In this document: piece by piece, positions 7,645 to 15,731 of the stretch
Position numbering within the stretch: position 1 is the stretch's first letter
How the letters are laid out: every line of letters starts with the position of its first letter
DNA from: Paractinoplanes atraurantiacus
GTDB taxonomy: Bacteria; Actinomycetota; Actinomycetes; Mycobacteriales; Micromonosporaceae
Direction of reading: 5' to 3'
Assembly: GCF_900215205.1 (NCBI RefSeq)
Contig: NZ_OBDY01000021.1
Span: forward strand, 62,001-126,000
Length of the DNA stretch: 64,000 bases
Made by a program: the position numbers and the translations under genes
The notes under the pieces: generated by a model
What the model saw: only the letters and a program-made list of their open reading frames with translations
What the model was told of the DNA's origin: nothing
Database searches by the model: none

Positions 7645-9537
7645 GTGACCGAGGACCGCCGCCCCCGCCATGGCGCACCGGACTACCGCGCCGACGTGCG
7701 GCAGAGCCCGGGCACCGACGCCTCCTTCTCCGCCGCGCCGCCTTCCGCCGCTCCGCCTTCCGCCGCTCCGCCTTCCGCCGCGGAGACGACGCGGTTCGAG
7801 GCGCCCCGGCCCTCGTTCGACCCGTCATGGCCGCCCCGCCGCGACGCTTCGTGGCCGGAGCCGGCGGCTTCATGGCCAGGACAGGCTTCCGGTACGCAGG
7901 AGCAGCCACCCCGGACCGGCGAGATCCCCCATCAGCGCACCGGCGGCGCCGAGTGGAACGGCGCCGCGGCGGCGGACGAGACGTGGGCCGAGCCGAACGG
8001 CTATGCCTATCCGGCCGAGGGCGACGGATACGACCGCGACCAGGCAGCCGGATATAACGGATATGTCGCTAATGAAGCGTATCCGACGTCGATGGGACGC
8101 GAGGAGCCCCCCGCGAACGGCTACGACGCCTTCGGCCAGAACGACGCCTACCCCGCGGACCACAACGAGGGCTACCCCGCCGGCCACGATGGGAACTACC
8201 CGGCGGGTCACGGCGAGAGCTACCCCGCCGGCCACGACGGGAGCTATTCCGCCGGCCATGACGGCAACTACCCGGCGGGTCACGACGCCTACGCCCGGAA
8301 CGAGACCTACGGGCCTGGTGGCGCGGGATACGAGCGGGACGTCGACGAGTACGGGCGGGACGCGGGTGCGTACGGGCCGGAGGGTGACGCCTATGCGCGG
8401 GGCCGGGACGCCTTCGGGCCGCCGGACGGTGCGTATGACCAGGATTTCTCCGAGGCGCCGGCCGGCGGGCTGGGGCCGGAGGCTGAGGCCTATCCGCGTG
8501 ATGGCGCCGGCCTGGGGATGAACGACGGCTCGTACGGGCGGGAGGGGTCGGCTTTCGGGCCGGGCTCCGAGACGTACGAGCACGAGGGTGTCGAGGCCGA
8601 CCCGTACGCGCGCTTTGCGGAGGGCGAGGACTCGTACCGGCAAGAGGGTGTGAAGGCCGAATCGGCGGAGAGTGACCCCTGGGTGGGGCGGGCCGATGCG
8701 GCGGCGGGTGGGCGGCTCGCGGAGGCCGAGACCGCGCTGTTCGCGGGGCCCTGGAGTGAGACTGAGAACGGGACCGTGGCGGGTGAGACCGCCATGATCG
8801 ATCTGTCCACGCCGCGGGCCGAGCCTCGCAGCCACCGGGAAGGGAACCGGCGCCGGGCCGGAGTGGTCGCGCTGGCGGCGGCCGGCGTGTTCCTGGCGGG
8901 GGCGGCCGGCTACATCGTGTTGCGGCCGGACTCGTCGCCGGCGCCCACCACTGCGGCCGTGGCCACGTCGGCGCCGGTCGAGGAGGCCGAACCCACGGTG
9001 GACGCTCCCACCACCGAGGCCACGACCACGGCGCCGTCGGCTTCGGCCTCGCCCGCGAGCACCAGCGCGTCGCCGTCCGCCACCGCGTCACCCTCGGCCA
9101 CCACGGCGCCGACCACGAAGGCCGCGACAGCGCCACCGCCCGTGCTCAACACGCCGGTCACGGTGAAACCCACGACCACCGCAGCCCCGAAGCCGACCAA
9201 GACGCTCGTGCCCGCGCCGACCACGCCCGCCTCGGCTCCGCTGACCGCGGTCTACGGGTTCGACAACAGCGGTGACGGTGGGTACGAGGGCACGGTCACC
9301 GTGAACAACCCCAACTCGGCGGCCGTCACAGACTGGCAGGTCAGGCTCACCATCCCGAGCGGCGCCACGATCAGTGTCCTCAGTGGCGGCGTCTCGGCGT
9401 CGGCGAGCGGCAGCCGGGTCACCTTCAGCGGTGCCACCATCGGCGCCCGGAACTCGGTGACCTTCACCTTCGGCATGCAGTCCGACGGCGACGACCTGCC
9501 CAGCGGCTGCACGATCAACGGAAACGCCTGCTCCTGA
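7645..9537 (+). CDS. one-TM protein: repeat-rich cytoplasmic part and external CBM2-like domain
   Basis: The 630-residue product has three parts. Residues 1-400 are low complexity: three SAAPP units near the start, then repeated YPAGHDG-type units and many Tyr/Gly/Asp-rich segments. A basic stretch and one membrane helix (VALAAAGVFLAGAAGYIVL) follow near residues 410-430. After a Thr/Ala/Pro/Ser linker the last ~95 residues resemble a family 2 carbohydrate-binding module, with two Cys near the end. No catalytic domain is present and the exposed Trp residues of cellulose-binding CBM2 are mostly missing (only TDWQV). The likely topology is cytoplasmic N-terminus and wall-facing CBM2. Function unknown; a structural or wall-tethering role is inferred. 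Confidence 0.75.
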   Translation: MTEDRRPRHGAPDYRADVRQSPGTDASFSAAPPSAAPPSAAPPSAAETTRFEAPRPSFDPSWPPRRDASWPEPAASWPGQASGTQEQPPRTGEIPHQRTGGAEWNGAAAADETWAEPNGYAYPAEGDGYDRDQAAGYNGYVANEAYPTSMGREEPPANGYDAFGQNDAYPADHNEGYPAGHDGNYPAGHGESYPAGHDGSYSAGHDGNYPAGHDAYARNETYGPGGAGYERDVDEYGRDAGAYGPEGDAYARGRDAFGPPDGAYDQDFSEAPAGGLGPEAEAYPRDGAGLGMNDGSYGREGSAFGPGSETYEHEGVEADPYARFAEGEDSYRQEGVKAESAESDPWVGRADAAAGGRLAEAETALFAGPWSETENGTVAGETAMIDLSTPRAEPRSHREGNRRRAGVVALAAAGVFLAGAAGYIVLRPDSSPAPTTAAVATSAPVEEAEPTVDAPTTEATTTAPSASASPASTSASPSATASPSATTAPTTKAATAPPPVLNTPVTVKPTTTAAPKPTKTLVPAPTTPASAPLTAVYGFDNSGDGGYEGTVTVNNPNSAAVTDWQVRLTIPSGATISVLSGGVSASASGSRVTFSGATIGARNSVTFTFGMQSDGDDLPSGCTINGNACS

Positions 9538-9597
9538 ACGTCCCCGTGCCGACTCGGTCGTTGCGCCCTATGGTCGCGAGGAGAGTGAGGAGGCGCG

Positions 9598-10593
9598 ATG
9601 GAAGACATGTGGCGTTCGGTGCTGCTGTTCGTCCCGACGGCGCTGGGGTTCGCCGCCATCGTCGGAATCGGATGGCTGGTGGCCCGGCTGCTCCGGACGG
9701 CGGCCACCAAGGGCCTGGCCCGCGCCGGCCTGGACCGCTCGCCCCTGTCCCGCGTGAAGATCACGCCGAGCGTCCTCTGCGGGAAGATCGTCTTCTACGC
9801 GGTCCTGCTGTTCGCCTTGCAGGCGGCCTTCGGCCTGTGGGGCCCGAACCCGGTCAGTGACCTGCTCGCGACCGTCATCGCGTGGCTGCCCCGCGCGTTC
9901 GTGGCCATCGTCATCATCGTGGTGGCCGTGGCCATCGGCCGGGCCGCGGCCGACCTGATCGTGAGCGCTCTGGGCGCCCTGCCGTACGCCCGCGTCCTGG
10001 CCCGTGCCGTCTCCGTCGTGGTCATCACGCTCGGCGTGATAGCCGCCCTCGACCAGGTGGGCATCGCCACCTCGGTCACCCAGCCCGTGCTGACAGCCGT
10101 CCTGGCCACCATCGCCGGCGTCATCATCGTCGGCGTGGGCGGCGGCCTGATCCGCCCCATGCAGTCCCGCTGGGAGCAGTGGCTGACCCGGGCCGCCACC
10201 GAGTCCACCACCATCCGCGACCAGGCCCGCGCCTACGCCGCCCAGCGCGAGCAGACCCCCGCCCCGGCCCCGGCTTCGGCCCCGGATCCCACGACCGTCG
10301 CCGTCCCACCGTCCACCCCCGGCCCCACCTCCGCTCCCGCCTCCGCGGACGAGACCCAGGTGATCCCGCCACCGCGCTCGTCCACTTCCGCCGGCTCCCC
10401 AGCGGACACCCCTGCCTCGCCCAGCAGCGATGACGAGACCATTACCGTGATCACTTCAGGGGCGGGCGACACCACGATCGTCAATCCCGGGCGGGACGAC
10501 ACGATCGTCATCGGCGCCGACGAGACGCAGGTGATCCCGCCGGACGGCGCCACCACGACCCGTCCGCTGCCCACCGACCGGGACGACCGTTAG
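9598..10593 (+). CDS. MscS-like conserved TM-helix membrane protein
   Basis: The 331-residue protein has four or five hydrophobic segments in residues 1-185 (for example LLFVPTALGFAAIVGIGWLV and FVAIVIIVVAVAIGRAAADL), matching the conserved TM-helix repeat found in small mechanosensitive-channel-like proteins. The C-terminal 130 residues are Pro/Ala/Thr-rich and contain three DETQVIPP-type repeats. The MscS beta-domain is absent, so channel activity is unproven. Start ATG 9598 follows GAGTGAGGAGG; a TATGGT -10-like box lies at 9569-9574. Confidence 0.8.
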   Translation: MEDMWRSVLLFVPTALGFAAIVGIGWLVARLLRTAATKGLARAGLDRSPLSRVKITPSVLCGKIVFYAVLLFALQAAFGLWGPNPVSDLLATVIAWLPRAFVAIVIIVVAVAIGRAAADLIVSALGALPYARVLARAVSVVVITLGVIAALDQVGIATSVTQPVLTAVLATIAGVIIVGVGGGLIRPMQSRWEQWLTRAATESTTIRDQARAYAAQREQTPAPAPASAPDPTTVAVPPSTPGPTSAPASADETQVIPPPRSSTSAGSPADTPASPSSDDETITVITSGAGDTTIVNPGRDDTIVIGADETQVIPPDGATTTRPLPTDRDDR

Positions 10594-10599
10594 CGCGGC

Positions 10600-10605
10600 T
10601 ATCCT
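10600..10605 (+). promoter_or_regulatory. -10 element TATCCT, leaderless-type promoter
   Basis: TATCCT is followed by seven bases and the ATG at 10613, with no Shine-Dalgarno sequence. It lies just past the stop codon of the preceding membrane protein gene, giving the next gene its own start of transcription. Confidence 0.55.
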
Positions 10606-10612
10606 CGCTGCC

Positions 10613-11071
10613 ATGCCGCTGCCCGCCGTGATTCCGATGGTCCGCGACGAGTACCACGTGCAGACGATCGGGACCTACGCCGACGGGCAGTACTTCGCCA
10701 ACGTTCACGGGGCTCGCCGGGACGACGACGAGGCTCCCGACCGGGAGCGGGAGCGGCTTTACTGGTACGCCTACGTCCATCGCTTCGATCACGACGGCCA
10801 CCACCTCGGCTCCGAGATCGTCCTCATCGGAAAGGCGCCGTTTCTGCGCGGCGACCTTCGCACCGAGGCCGACGCGATCTTCGCTCGGCTGCTGGACGGG
10901 CTCCCGGGCGCCTCGCCCGGTGACATCGCCGTCCGGCCGTTCCGGGTGCGCTACGACGGCGTGACGTTCGGCCTGATCGACGAGTCGGATTCGGAGCGGG
11001 GCGCGTGGGCCGAGCTCTATCCGGACCGGCTCGGGTTCGGTGAGCCCTGGGACGGCACGTACAGCACCTGA
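10613..11071 (+). CDS. uncharacterised 152-residue protein
   Basis: The protein has no signal peptide or membrane helix. It reads as a soluble mixed alpha/beta domain: VQTIGTYADGQYFANVHGAR, then LYWYAYVHRFDHDGHHLGSEIVLIG, then a helix and a C-terminal PFRVRYDGVTFGLIDE strand pair. The start is supported by the TATCCT box seven bases upstream. The gene stands alone between the TM-helix protein and the kinase. I do not recognise a family or function. Confidence 0.7.
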   Translation: MPLPAVIPMVRDEYHVQTIGTYADGQYFANVHGARRDDDEAPDRERERLYWYAYVHRFDHDGHHLGSEIVLIGKAPFLRGDLRTEADAIFARLLDGLPGASPGDIAVRPFRVRYDGVTFGLIDESDSERGAWAELYPDRLGFGEPWDGTYST

Positions 11072-11139
11072 CAAAGGCGGCCGTTGCGCGCAGAGTGATC
11101 ACCTGCACACAATGGGTGTTCGCTTGTCTGGAGGCGCCC

Positions 11140-12675
11140 ATGTCGCGACCGGCGAAGCTGGGGCCGCACGATCCGGCGCGGATCGGGCCCTACACGACCC
11201 TGGCCCGGATCGGGCGGGGCGGGCAGGGTGAGGTCTATCTGGCCGCCGACCCGAACGGGAGGCGGGTCGCCGCGAAGGTTCTGCGGGTGGACTGGGATCC
11301 GAGTGGCACCCTCAAACGGAACCTCGACCGCGAGCTGGTGAACGCGCGCAAGGTCGCGCAGTTCGTGACGGCCAAGGTGCTCGACTTCGATGTGGTGGGC
11401 GAGCTGCCGTACATCATCAGTGAATACATCGAAGGCCTCACCCTGGACGAGCACGTACGGGAGAACGGGCCGCTCAAGGACAGCGACCTGCTTCAGGTGG
11501 CCATGCAGGCGCTGACCGCGCTGGAGGCGATCCACCAGGCCGGCATCGTGCACTGCGACTTCAAGCCGGCCAACATCATCCTCGGGCAGGGCGGCGCCCG
11601 GGTGATCGACTTCGGGATCGCGCAGGCGCTCGACTCGACGCTGCGGGTCGGTGAGATCGCCGGCTCGTTCCCGTACATGGCGCCGGAGCAGATCGCCAAC
11701 GATCCGCTGACCTCGGCGGCCGACCTGTTCGCGTGGGGCTCGACCATGGTGTTCGCGGCCACCGGCCAGCACGCGTTCCCGGGCGACAACCGCGAGCAGC
11801 TGGCACACGCGATCCTGTCCCGGCGCCCCCGGCTCGAGGGTCTCGACGAGCCCCTGCTGACCAGCGTCCGGGCGTGCCTGCGCAAGAACCCGGAGAGCCG
11901 GCCGACGGCCGCCCAGGCGCGCGTGCTGCTGTTCGGCGGGCGCCCCCACCAGCCGCCGGCCGGCGCCCGGCCCGCGCAGCCGTCGCCGACCAAGGTGGAG
12001 CGCCCCGCCTCCCCGCCGGGCCGCGCCGACATGGGAAAGGCCGCGCCCGGTGGCGTGGGCGCGGGGAAAGCCCCGCCGGGTAACGCGGCGGGGAAAGTCG
12101 CGCCGCCGGGGCGGGGGAACACCGTGAAGGCGGTGGCCGCTCTCGTCGGGGCCGTCGCCATCGCGGGCGTGCTGGTCTGGATCGTTCCAGGCCTGTCCGC
12201 CGGGTCGCGGACGCCGGAGGCCTCCACGCCGCCGCCCACGTCGGCCGCGGCCGTGGCGCTCTCGCTTCCGGAGACGTACGAGGCCTTCTGGCGCGACGTC
12301 GACTGCTCGCCCTACAGCAAGAAGAACACCAAGCAGCTCATGGACAAATGCCCCATCCCGGGCTCCTCCATGAACCTGTTCTGCGCGCAATGGCCGGACA
12401 GCACCACGATGGCCAAGGACCGCCCGGCGAGCGAGGCCAACCAGGACCTGGAGGATGCGGGTGGGTGGCGCGACTCCTGGTATCGGCAGGACTCCGATCT
12501 GCACGGCCGTTTCTACAGCTACCCGCGCACCAGAACGCCGGAGGGGGTTCCGTGGGCGATCTGGTGGGAGGACAGCGACAAATCGGTCGCCTGCTACCTC
12601 CAGGGCCCGCCCGGGAGTGAGGCGACCCTGGTGGAAACCTTCCGCGACCAGGGCTTCCTGTTGGAGAGCCGCTAG
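11140..12675 (+). CDS. membrane Ser/Thr protein kinase with HCD (non-RD) catalytic loop
   Basis: The 511-residue product has an N-terminal Hanks-type kinase domain (about 18-270): glycine loop GRGGQGEVYLA, Lys in VAAKVLRV, catalytic loop VHCDFKPANII, VIDFGIA and MAPEQ. The usual HRD arginine is Cys, making it a non-RD kinase, but the Asp, the DFG and the Asn are intact, so it should be active. A Pro/Ala/Gly linker leads to one TM helix (about 328-350) and an outside domain of about 140 residues with paired Cys, presumably the sensor. ATG 11140 follows GGAGG. It stands alone, so no partner is indicated. Confidence 0.9.
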   Translation: MSRPAKLGPHDPARIGPYTTLARIGRGGQGEVYLAADPNGRRVAAKVLRVDWDPSGTLKRNLDRELVNARKVAQFVTAKVLDFDVVGELPYIISEYIEGLTLDEHVRENGPLKDSDLLQVAMQALTALEAIHQAGIVHCDFKPANIILGQGGARVIDFGIAQALDSTLRVGEIAGSFPYMAPEQIANDPLTSAADLFAWGSTMVFAATGQHAFPGDNREQLAHAILSRRPRLEGLDEPLLTSVRACLRKNPESRPTAAQARVLLFGGRPHQPPAGARPAQPSPTKVERPASPPGRADMGKAAPGGVGAGKAPPGNAAGKVAPPGRGNTVKAVAALVGAVAIAGVLVWIVPGLSAGSRTPEASTPPPTSAAAVALSLPETYEAFWRDVDCSPYSKKNTKQLMDKCPIPGSSMNLFCAQWPDSTTMAKDRPASEANQDLEDAGGWRDSWYRQDSDLHGRFYSYPRTRTPEGVPWAIWWEDSDKSVACYLQGPPGSEATLVETFRDQGFLLESR

Positions 12676-12698
12676 GGCGCCATTGGCCGTCACCCGGA

Positions 12699-12857
12699 AA
12701 GCACCACGACTTCGTGTCGCTCTTCGCGCCGGCCGACGGCATCCCCGAGGACCCGGTGACCGGCGGCGCGCACACCGCCCTCACCCCGTACTGGCCGGCC
12801 CGCCTGGGCCGGGCCGATTTGAGCGGCCGCGCGGTCACCGTTGTCGGCGGAAGCCTG
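12699..12857 (+). pseudogene. remnant of a PhzF-family isomerase gene
   Basis: One frame of the spacer after the kinase encodes HHDFVSLFAPADGIPEDPV followed by TGGAHTALTPYW and an RLGR segment. This is the conserved C-terminal motif of PhzF/epimerase-like proteins (FxPxxGxxEDPVTGSAH). There is no start codon and no N-terminal half, and the similarity fades after about 50 codons. A decayed gene end left by a deletion is the simplest reading. Confidence 0.75.
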
Positions 12858-12870
12858 CTATCAAAGGCTC

Positions 12871-13668
12871 ATGATGCTGCTGGTGCCTCGTGACGTCCTG
12901 AATCCGCGCCGCGCCGACGAGCACTTCGCCGAGGAGGCCGCCGCCGCCCGCGCCGCCGGCCACACGGTGACGCTGGTCGACCACGATGCCCTGGCCGCGG
13001 GCCACGCGAAGACGGTCGACTTCCAAGAAGACGAACCGGCCGTCTATCGCGGATGGATGCTCACCAGCGAGGCCTACGCCGGACTGGCCGAGGCCTGTGG
13101 CGGCCGCCTGCGGACCAGCCCCGAGCAGTATCGCCAGGGCCATGAGCTGCCCGGCTGGTACGAGGCGCTCGCCCCCTTCACCCCGGAGTCGGCCTGGGGT
13201 GACTTCGACCAGGCCCGGGCCGCCCTCGGCAACAGCGGGCCCGCGGTGCTGCGCGACTACACCAAGTCGATGAAGCACTACTGGCACGAGGCCGCGTACA
13301 TCCCCGATCTGGCCGACGCCGAGAAAGCCCACGCCGTCGCCCGCCGGTTCCGCGAGCTCCGCGGCGACGACTTCACCGGCGGTTTCGTGCTGCGGCGTTT
13401 CGAGGAGTTCACCGGCGCCGAGGCGCGCACGTGGTGGGTCGGCGGCGAATGCCGGCTGATCACCGCCCACCCGGACACCGCCGATCAGTTGCCGCCCGAC
13501 ATCGACGTGTCGTTCCTGAAGGGCGCCGTCCCCGCCCTGCCCTTCGTCACCGTCGACCTGGCCCTGCGCACGGACGGGCGGTGGCGGGTCGTCGAGCTCG
13601 GCGACGGCCAGGTCAGCGACCGTCCACGCTCGACTTCCGCGGCCGAGCTCATCGACGTGATCCGGTGA
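12871..13668 (+). CDS. ATP-grasp domain protein (DUF4343-like)
   Basis: The 265-residue product opens MMLLVPRDVLNPRRADEHFAE and has a central substrate-binding part and a C-terminal ATP-grasp-like segment, with FVTVDLALRTDGRWRVVELGDGQVS carrying the metal-binding Glu and a conserved ELGDGQ motif. Members probably form an acyl-phosphate bond and ligate an amine, substrate unknown. ATG 12871 or 12874 follows AAAGG; a longer frame from TTG 12841 overlaps the PhzF remnant. Its stop overlaps the next start as GTGA, so it heads a three-gene operon with a methyltransferase and a NUDIX hydrolase. Confidence 0.75.
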   Translation: MMLLVPRDVLNPRRADEHFAEEAAAARAAGHTVTLVDHDALAAGHAKTVDFQEDEPAVYRGWMLTSEAYAGLAEACGGRLRTSPEQYRQGHELPGWYEALAPFTPESAWGDFDQARAALGNSGPAVLRDYTKSMKHYWHEAAYIPDLADAEKAHAVARRFRELRGDDFTGGFVLRRFEEFTGAEARTWWVGGECRLITAHPDTADQLPPDIDVSFLKGAVPALPFVTVDLALRTDGRWRVVELGDGQVSDRPRSTSAAELIDVIR

Positions 13669-14252
13669 CCGACAAGCAGCGGCGGGTCTGGGACCGGTCG
13701 GCGCCGCGCTACGACCGGCAGATCGAGTTCCTCGAGCGCCGCTGGTTCACCGGCGGCCGCGAGTGGCTCGGGGCGCGGGCAACCGGCCGGGTTTTGGAGG
13801 TCGCCGTCGGCACCGGACGGCAACTGCCCCACTATCCGCCCGGCGTCACCGTGACCGGCGTCGACCTGAGCGCCGGCATGCTGACCATCGCGCCCCGGGC
13901 CGGGCTGAGAAGGGTGCTCGGCGACGCCGAGCACCTGCCGTTCGGCGACGCCACCTTCGACACCGTGGTGTGCGCGCTCGGCCTGTGCACGATCCCCGAT
14001 CCGGTCGCGGCGATCGGCGAGATGAAGCGCGTTCTCGTACGGGGTGGGCGCCTCCTGCTGCTCGACCACATCGGCGGCGTCGCCCCGGTGCGGGCCGCGC
14101 AGTGGCTGCTGGAACGCGTCACGATTCCCACGGCCGGGGAGCACTTCACCCGGCGGCAGCTCCCCGCCGTACGTCAAGCGGGCTTTGAGATCGTCGAATC
14201 TCAGCGCCTCAAGGCGGGAACGGTCGAGCGGGTGCACGGAAGGAAACCATGA
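13665..14252 (+). CDS. class I SAM-dependent methyltransferase
   Basis: The 195-residue protein starts at GTG 13665, overlapping the ATP-grasp stop. It shows SAM motif I as VLEVAVGTGRQLPHY, an acidic end of strand 2 in VTGVDLSAGML, LGDAEHLPF, and the LCTIPDPVAAIGEMKRVLVRGGRLLLLD region of the Methyltransf_11 group. It resembles UbiE/phospholipid-type methyltransferases, but the acceptor cannot be named. Its stop overlaps the NUDIX start (ATGA), so translation is coupled. Confidence 0.85.
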   Translation: MTDKQRRVWDRSAPRYDRQIEFLERRWFTGGREWLGARATGRVLEVAVGTGRQLPHYPPGVTVTGVDLSAGMLTIAPRAGLRRVLGDAEHLPFGDATFDTVVCALGLCTIPDPVAAIGEMKRVLVRGGRLLLLDHIGGVAPVRAAQWLLERVTIPTAGEHFTRRQLPAVRQAGFEIVESQRLKAGTVERVHGRKP

Positions 14253-14770
14253 AGCAGGTGAGCAGTCGCGTCGTCTACCGCAACCAGTGGATGACCGTGC
14301 GGGAGGACCAGGTCCAGCGGCCGGACGGCAGTCCCGGCATCTACGGCGTGGTGGAGAAGCCCGACTTCGCGCTCGTGCTGCCGCGCTGGTCGCGGGGGTT
14401 CTGGATGGTCGAGCAGTTCCGCTATCCGGTGGGGCGGCGCGCGTGGGAGTTCCCGCAGGGCGGCTGGGGCGCCGGCAAGGGCGGTGATCAGACGGCGCTG
14501 GCCCGGCAGGAGCTGGCCGAGGAGACCGGGCTGCGGGCCGGGAAGATGACCCACCTCGGTCACCTCTACGAGGCGTACGGCTACTCGACCCAGGGTTTCG
14601 ACGTCTATCTCGCGACCGAGCTGGCCGAGGGCGAACCGAACCGGGAGGCGACCGAGCAGGACATGGTCCATCGGGCGGTCACCGACGACGAGATCACGGC
14701 GATGCTCCGCGGCGGCGACATCGTGGACGCGCCGTCGCTGGCCGCCCTGACCCTGTACCGGCTGCTTTAA
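14249..14770 (+). CDS. NUDIX hydrolase (ADP-ribose pyrophosphatase-like)
   Basis: The 173-residue protein carries a NUDIX box ending ARQELAEETGL near residues 88-98, with the preceding FPQGGWGAGKG region seen in nucleoside-diphosphate-sugar hydrolases. The first Arg of the canonical REUXEE core is Gln (QELAEE), while both metal-binding Glu residues remain, so reduced or altered activity is possible. It is the third gene of the ATP-grasp/methyltransferase operon. The substrate is unknown. Confidence 0.85.
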   Translation: MKQVSSRVVYRNQWMTVREDQVQRPDGSPGIYGVVEKPDFALVLPRWSRGFWMVEQFRYPVGRRAWEFPQGGWGAGKGGDQTALARQELAEETGLRAGKMTHLGHLYEAYGYSTQGFDVYLATELAEGEPNREATEQDMVHRAVTDDEITAMLRGGDIVDAPSLAALTLYRLL

Positions 14771-14785
14771 GAGTCGAGCAGGCGG

Positions 14786-14839
14786 GCCGGTCAGTTTTCG
14801 AGAAGCGCCGGTCATGTCCTCACCCCTAGCGTGACCGGC
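14786..14839 (+). promoter_or_regulatory. repeated GCCGGTCA boxes and leaderless -10 TAGCGT
   Basis: GCCGGTCA occurs at 14786-14793 and 14807-14814 (21 bases apart, two helix turns) and its complement TGACCGGC at 14832-14839, ending one base before the ATG at 14840. TAGCGT at 14827-14832 sits seven bases before that ATG. Together they look like a regulated leaderless promoter for the small membrane protein. Confidence 0.5.
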
Positions 14840-15046
14840 ATGAACAAGTGGATCCGGCAAATTCACCGTTGGCTCGCCGCCACCTTCACCGTGACGGTCA
14901 TCGCGACCACCGTGGCCTTGGCGCGGGAGGATCCCATTCTCTGGATCTCCTACGTGCCGTTGCTGCCGCTGACCCTGCTCTTCTTCTCCGGCCTGTACCT
15001 GTTCGTGCTGCCCTACCTCGCGAAGCGCAGGGCGGCCACCCGCTGA
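14840..15046 (+). CDS. small two-TM membrane protein
   Basis: The 68-residue product begins MNKWIRQIHRWLAATFTVTVIATTVAL, a first membrane helix, and has a second helix in YVPLLPLTLLFFSGLYLFVLPYL before a basic tail. Small proteins of this shape are common in actinomycetes next to multidrug or stress loci, but no function is known. ATG 14840 fits the TAGCGT box; GTG 14831 would overlap that box. Confidence 0.75.
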   Translation: MNKWIRQIHRWLAATFTVTVIATTVALAREDPILWISYVPLLPLTLLFFSGLYLFVLPYLAKRRAATR

Positions 15047-15107
15047 GGCAGAGAGCGGCCGTCAGCAGTCTGCGCTCCTCCACGCATGCCATCAGCGGGG
15101 TCAGTTC

Positions 15108-15713
15108 ATGAGCCATGGTTTGATGATCGCCGTGAACAACTACGGGTGGTTCGAGGTCACGGGGCCGGGCCTCTCGGTGGAGTCCTGCTTGACTTTTGTC
15201 AAGGGTCGCACTGAAGACGAGGTCGCGAAGGCTCTCGGCGGGTCTGTGGTGGGGCGGATCACCGGGCTTGAGGATCTGAACGAGCAAACGTTCTCCGTGG
15301 CAGTCACCCAGCTGACGGGCGGCGCGCTGATCGTCGAACAGTACAGCCAGCTCGGCACCGACGAGGAGATCCTCGAGACGCTGTCGCAGGGCACCGACGT
15401 CGCTACCGTGTATCACTCCGAGAACAACGACGAGTTGTTCATCTGGACGAAGGACGGGGAGATCCGCGTTTCCTTCGACTTCAGGAACGCTTCCTGGCGC
15501 GAAGGCAGCGATCCGGACGCCTTGCTCGATGTTCTCAGGTCGATGGGATTCAACCTTGGTCCCGACGATCCGGACGATCCGGAATACGTCTTTGACGAGG
15601 AGGCTTCCAGCCGGGCATTCAATCTCGCGGAGCACGTCACCGGTATTCGCCTGACCGAAGCGGTGCTAACCACGTCCCACTTTTCGGTCGTACAGGTTCC
15701 AGCGTTGGCGTGA
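15108..15713 (+). CDS. DUF6461-like protein
   Basis: The 201-residue acidic protein contains WFEVTGPGLSVESCLTFVKG and a following EDEVAKALGG segment, which match the general DUF6461 pattern (CLTFVRG...EEVLxxLG). No signal peptide or membrane helix is visible. Base composition is visibly less GC-rich than the neighbours and codon choice is more relaxed, and it lies beside a broken uvrA-like gene, which together suggest acquired DNA. Some relatives sit near toxin or defence genes, so an immunity-like role is possible but unproven. Confidence 0.6.
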   Translation: MSHGLMIAVNNYGWFEVTGPGLSVESCLTFVKGRTEDEVAKALGGSVVGRITGLEDLNEQTFSVAVTQLTGGALIVEQYSQLGTDEEILETLSQGTDVATVYHSENNDELFIWTKDGEIRVSFDFRNASWREGSDPDALLDVLRSMGFNLGPDDPDDPEYVFDEEASSRAFNLAEHVTGIRLTEAVLTTSHFSVVQVPALA

Positions 15714-15731
15714 GCGTGGTCGAGGCGCTGA

